NCBI GenBank assembly: GCA_000482145.1
Contig: AUXH01000447.1
Coordinates: 1 to 16,029, forward strand
Source of the DNA: Strigomonas culicis
Taxonomy: Eukaryota; Euglenozoa; Kinetoplastea; Trypanosomatida; Trypanosomatidae
DNA: 16,029 nt
Direction of reading: 5' to 3'
Each line of letters begins with the position of its first letter. The first letter of the stretch is position 1. The position numbers and the translations under genes were made by a program. The notes under the pieces are model-generated. The model did no database searches. It was not told the origin of the DNA and saw only the letters and a list, made by a program, of their open reading frames with translations. Below, piece by piece: positions 15,109 through 16,029 of this stretch.

Positions 15109-15585
15109 CCATGCTTCTCCTCCTGCCTCACGTTCGTTGTATTCCTCGCTTTCCTGTCATCCTTAAGGTCTCTTTATTAATTGACCTTTTATACAGTGTT
15201 CACAGCGACATTGCTCGTGAAAACTGCGGTGTGGTGATGCCCATATCGAAAACGGGAAGTGTTACTGTTTACATTATTAGATGGGAGTCAATAGAAGTAT
15301 CTTCGTTTTCCTTCTTCTGTTGATGTTGGATATGATACTATTTGTGAATATGCGTTCTTGTCTCTCTCTCTCTCTCTCTCTCTTATCATATCTATATATA
15401 CAGTTTTTTTTTTAAAGCATCTTCACTGTTGTGTTTTCCTTTAGAACAAACACAATTGACAGTATTCACCTATACATACGTATACCAGTACATTTCCATA
15501 TACCTCAAAAACAAGAATAAAAACACCTAGATTTTTCCGTTTGCTTACACAACAAAACTATTATTTATATTCCTTTTCTTATCCC
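15109..15585 (+). other. Intergenic region: 3' UTR of gene 8 and leader of gene 9
   Basis: The 477-base gap holds mixed sequence to about 15350, a (TC)11 tract at 15361-15382, then a T10 run (15404-15413). Candidate acceptors for gene 9 are AG at 15402-15403 after the TC tract and AG at 15443-15444 after GTTTTCCTTT. The latter leaves a leader of about 141 nt without ATG. Later AGs (15461-15462, 15487-15488 and 15529-15530) are also possible. I see no snoRNA box pair, tRNA or credible ORF. Confidence 0.55.
15361..15382 (+). repeat. TC microsatellite, probable polypyrimidine splice signal
   Basis: An uninterrupted (TC)11 run extended by TTA, lying about 200 bases before the ATG of gene 9. It is the strongest pyrimidine tract in this gap and may direct trans-splicing of gene 9 at 15402-15403 and polyadenylation of gene 8. 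Confidence 0.75.
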
Positions 15586-16029
15586 ATGCCCACTCAAACC
15601 CCGGCGAGCATCGAACTGCTCGTGCGCAGGGCACGCGACCACGCCCTCGCGTCCCAGTACACCGACGCGGCCGACTGCTACAGCAACGCGACGAACGTGC
15701 TAGAACTGCGTGTGCACGCCATCGCGGATGCCGGTGCGCGCGCCCAGTGGACGAAGCTGCTCCGGCTCGTGGAGGACGAGAAGCAGCTCGTTGCGGCGCT
15801 GGCGCAGGAGCAGCAGGTCCTCGCGGGGCCGCTCGACGCCGGCGCCGAGCGCAAGGCGCCGCTGGACATGGGGGGCCCCGCGCCCAGCGGCGGCGCCGCG
15901 CGGCCGCGGCCGCGGCCCGCCGCCGTCCGCGAGCCCCAAGCGCAGCGCTCTCAACGCGCAGCTCTACGGCGACCCGGACCGCTTCGGGCCGCCAGAGGGC
16001 CCGAAGCCGCTGAGCCGCGCGCCGGCCGC
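15586..16029 (+). CDS. Katanin p60-like protein, N-terminus (partial, probable frame break)
   Basis: The window ends inside this gene. Residues 6-80 resemble the MIT-like domain of katanin p60, the catalytic subunit of a hexameric AAA ATPase that severs microtubules. Shared features include ARDHALASQYTDAADCY against katanin's AREYALLGNY..A..YY, a conserved Trp at residue 55, and a long charged third helix (EDEKQLVAALAQEQQ). The AAA domain would lie beyond the window. From about residue 95 the annotated frame becomes an unlikely Arg/Ala/Pro-rich sequence. The +1 frame from about 15902 reads SPKRSALNAQLYGDPDRFGP, which looks like a linker and recalls the DP-x(2)-WPP region of katanin p60. A one-base excess within 15870-15910 (G6, C4 and CGGC runs) would explain this. 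The ATG at 15586 is the first after the acceptor candidates. VPS4 or another MIT-domain protein is a less likely alternative. Confidence 0.68.
   Translation, partial: MPTQTPASIELLVRRARDHALASQYTDAADCYSNATNVLELRVHAIADAGARAQWTKLLRLVEDEKQLVAALAQEQQVLAGPLDAGAERKAPLDMGGPAPSGGAARPRPRPAAVREPQAQRSQRAALRRPGPLRAARGPEAAEPRAGR

Noticed and set aside
15200..15340. Possible C/D snoRNA around GTGATGCCC and TTGATGTTGG
   Set aside because: TGATG-like words are present, but I could not find paired D boxes or a terminal stem.

Overview
Organism: the window looks like a piece of a trypanosomatid (kinetoplastid protist) nuclear chromosome. All nine protein genes lie head to tail on the + strand with no introns. 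They are separated by 250-480 base AT-rich gaps. Each gap carries long pyrimidine runs followed by an AG shortly upstream of the next ATG, which is the signature of spliced-leader trans-splicing and coupled polyadenylation of a polycistronic transcript. Coding sequence is GC-rich, especially at third codon positions, while the gaps are T-rich with CT, GT, TA and homopolymer tracts. No minus-strand gene, strand switch, tRNA, rRNA, transposon, CRISPR array or bacterial-type operon signal is visible. The genus cannot be fixed from the sequence alone; the short gaps suggest a compact trypanosomatid genome. LAYOUT: (1) 147-524, small single-pass membrane protein, unknown. (2) 1007-2914, alpha-type carbonic anhydrase with signal peptide, long Ser/Thr/Asn-rich stalk and C-terminal membrane anchor. 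(3) 3352-5535, WD-repeat protein resembling UTP17/NAN1/WDR75 of the small-subunit processome. (4) 5899-7203, cysteine-rich unknown protein with codon use unlike its neighbours. (5) 7462-8205, unknown charged protein with a coiled-coil-like start. (6) 8494-11235, DIS3L2-like 3'-5' exoribonuclease with all four catalytic aspartates and no PIN domain. (7) 11695-13635, unknown 646-residue protein. (8) 13936-15108, unknown protein made of three to four diverged repeats plus a DEK-C-like C-terminus. (9) 15586 to the window end, N-terminus of a katanin p60-like protein (MIT-like domain), with a probable reading-frame break near 15870-15910. HOW THEY WORK TOGETHER: there is no sign of a shared pathway. 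As is usual in trypanosomatids, co-transcribed neighbours are functionally unrelated: surface CO2/bicarbonate chemistry, ribosome biogenesis, RNA decay and microtubule severing. Expression control is expected to be post-transcriptional. The points most worth a second look are the stalked surface carbonic anhydrase with an altered proton-shuttle position, the DIS3L2-type enzyme, the repeat plus DEK-C-like protein, the very short predicted 5' leaders of genes 4, 6 and 8, and the frame break in the katanin-like gene.
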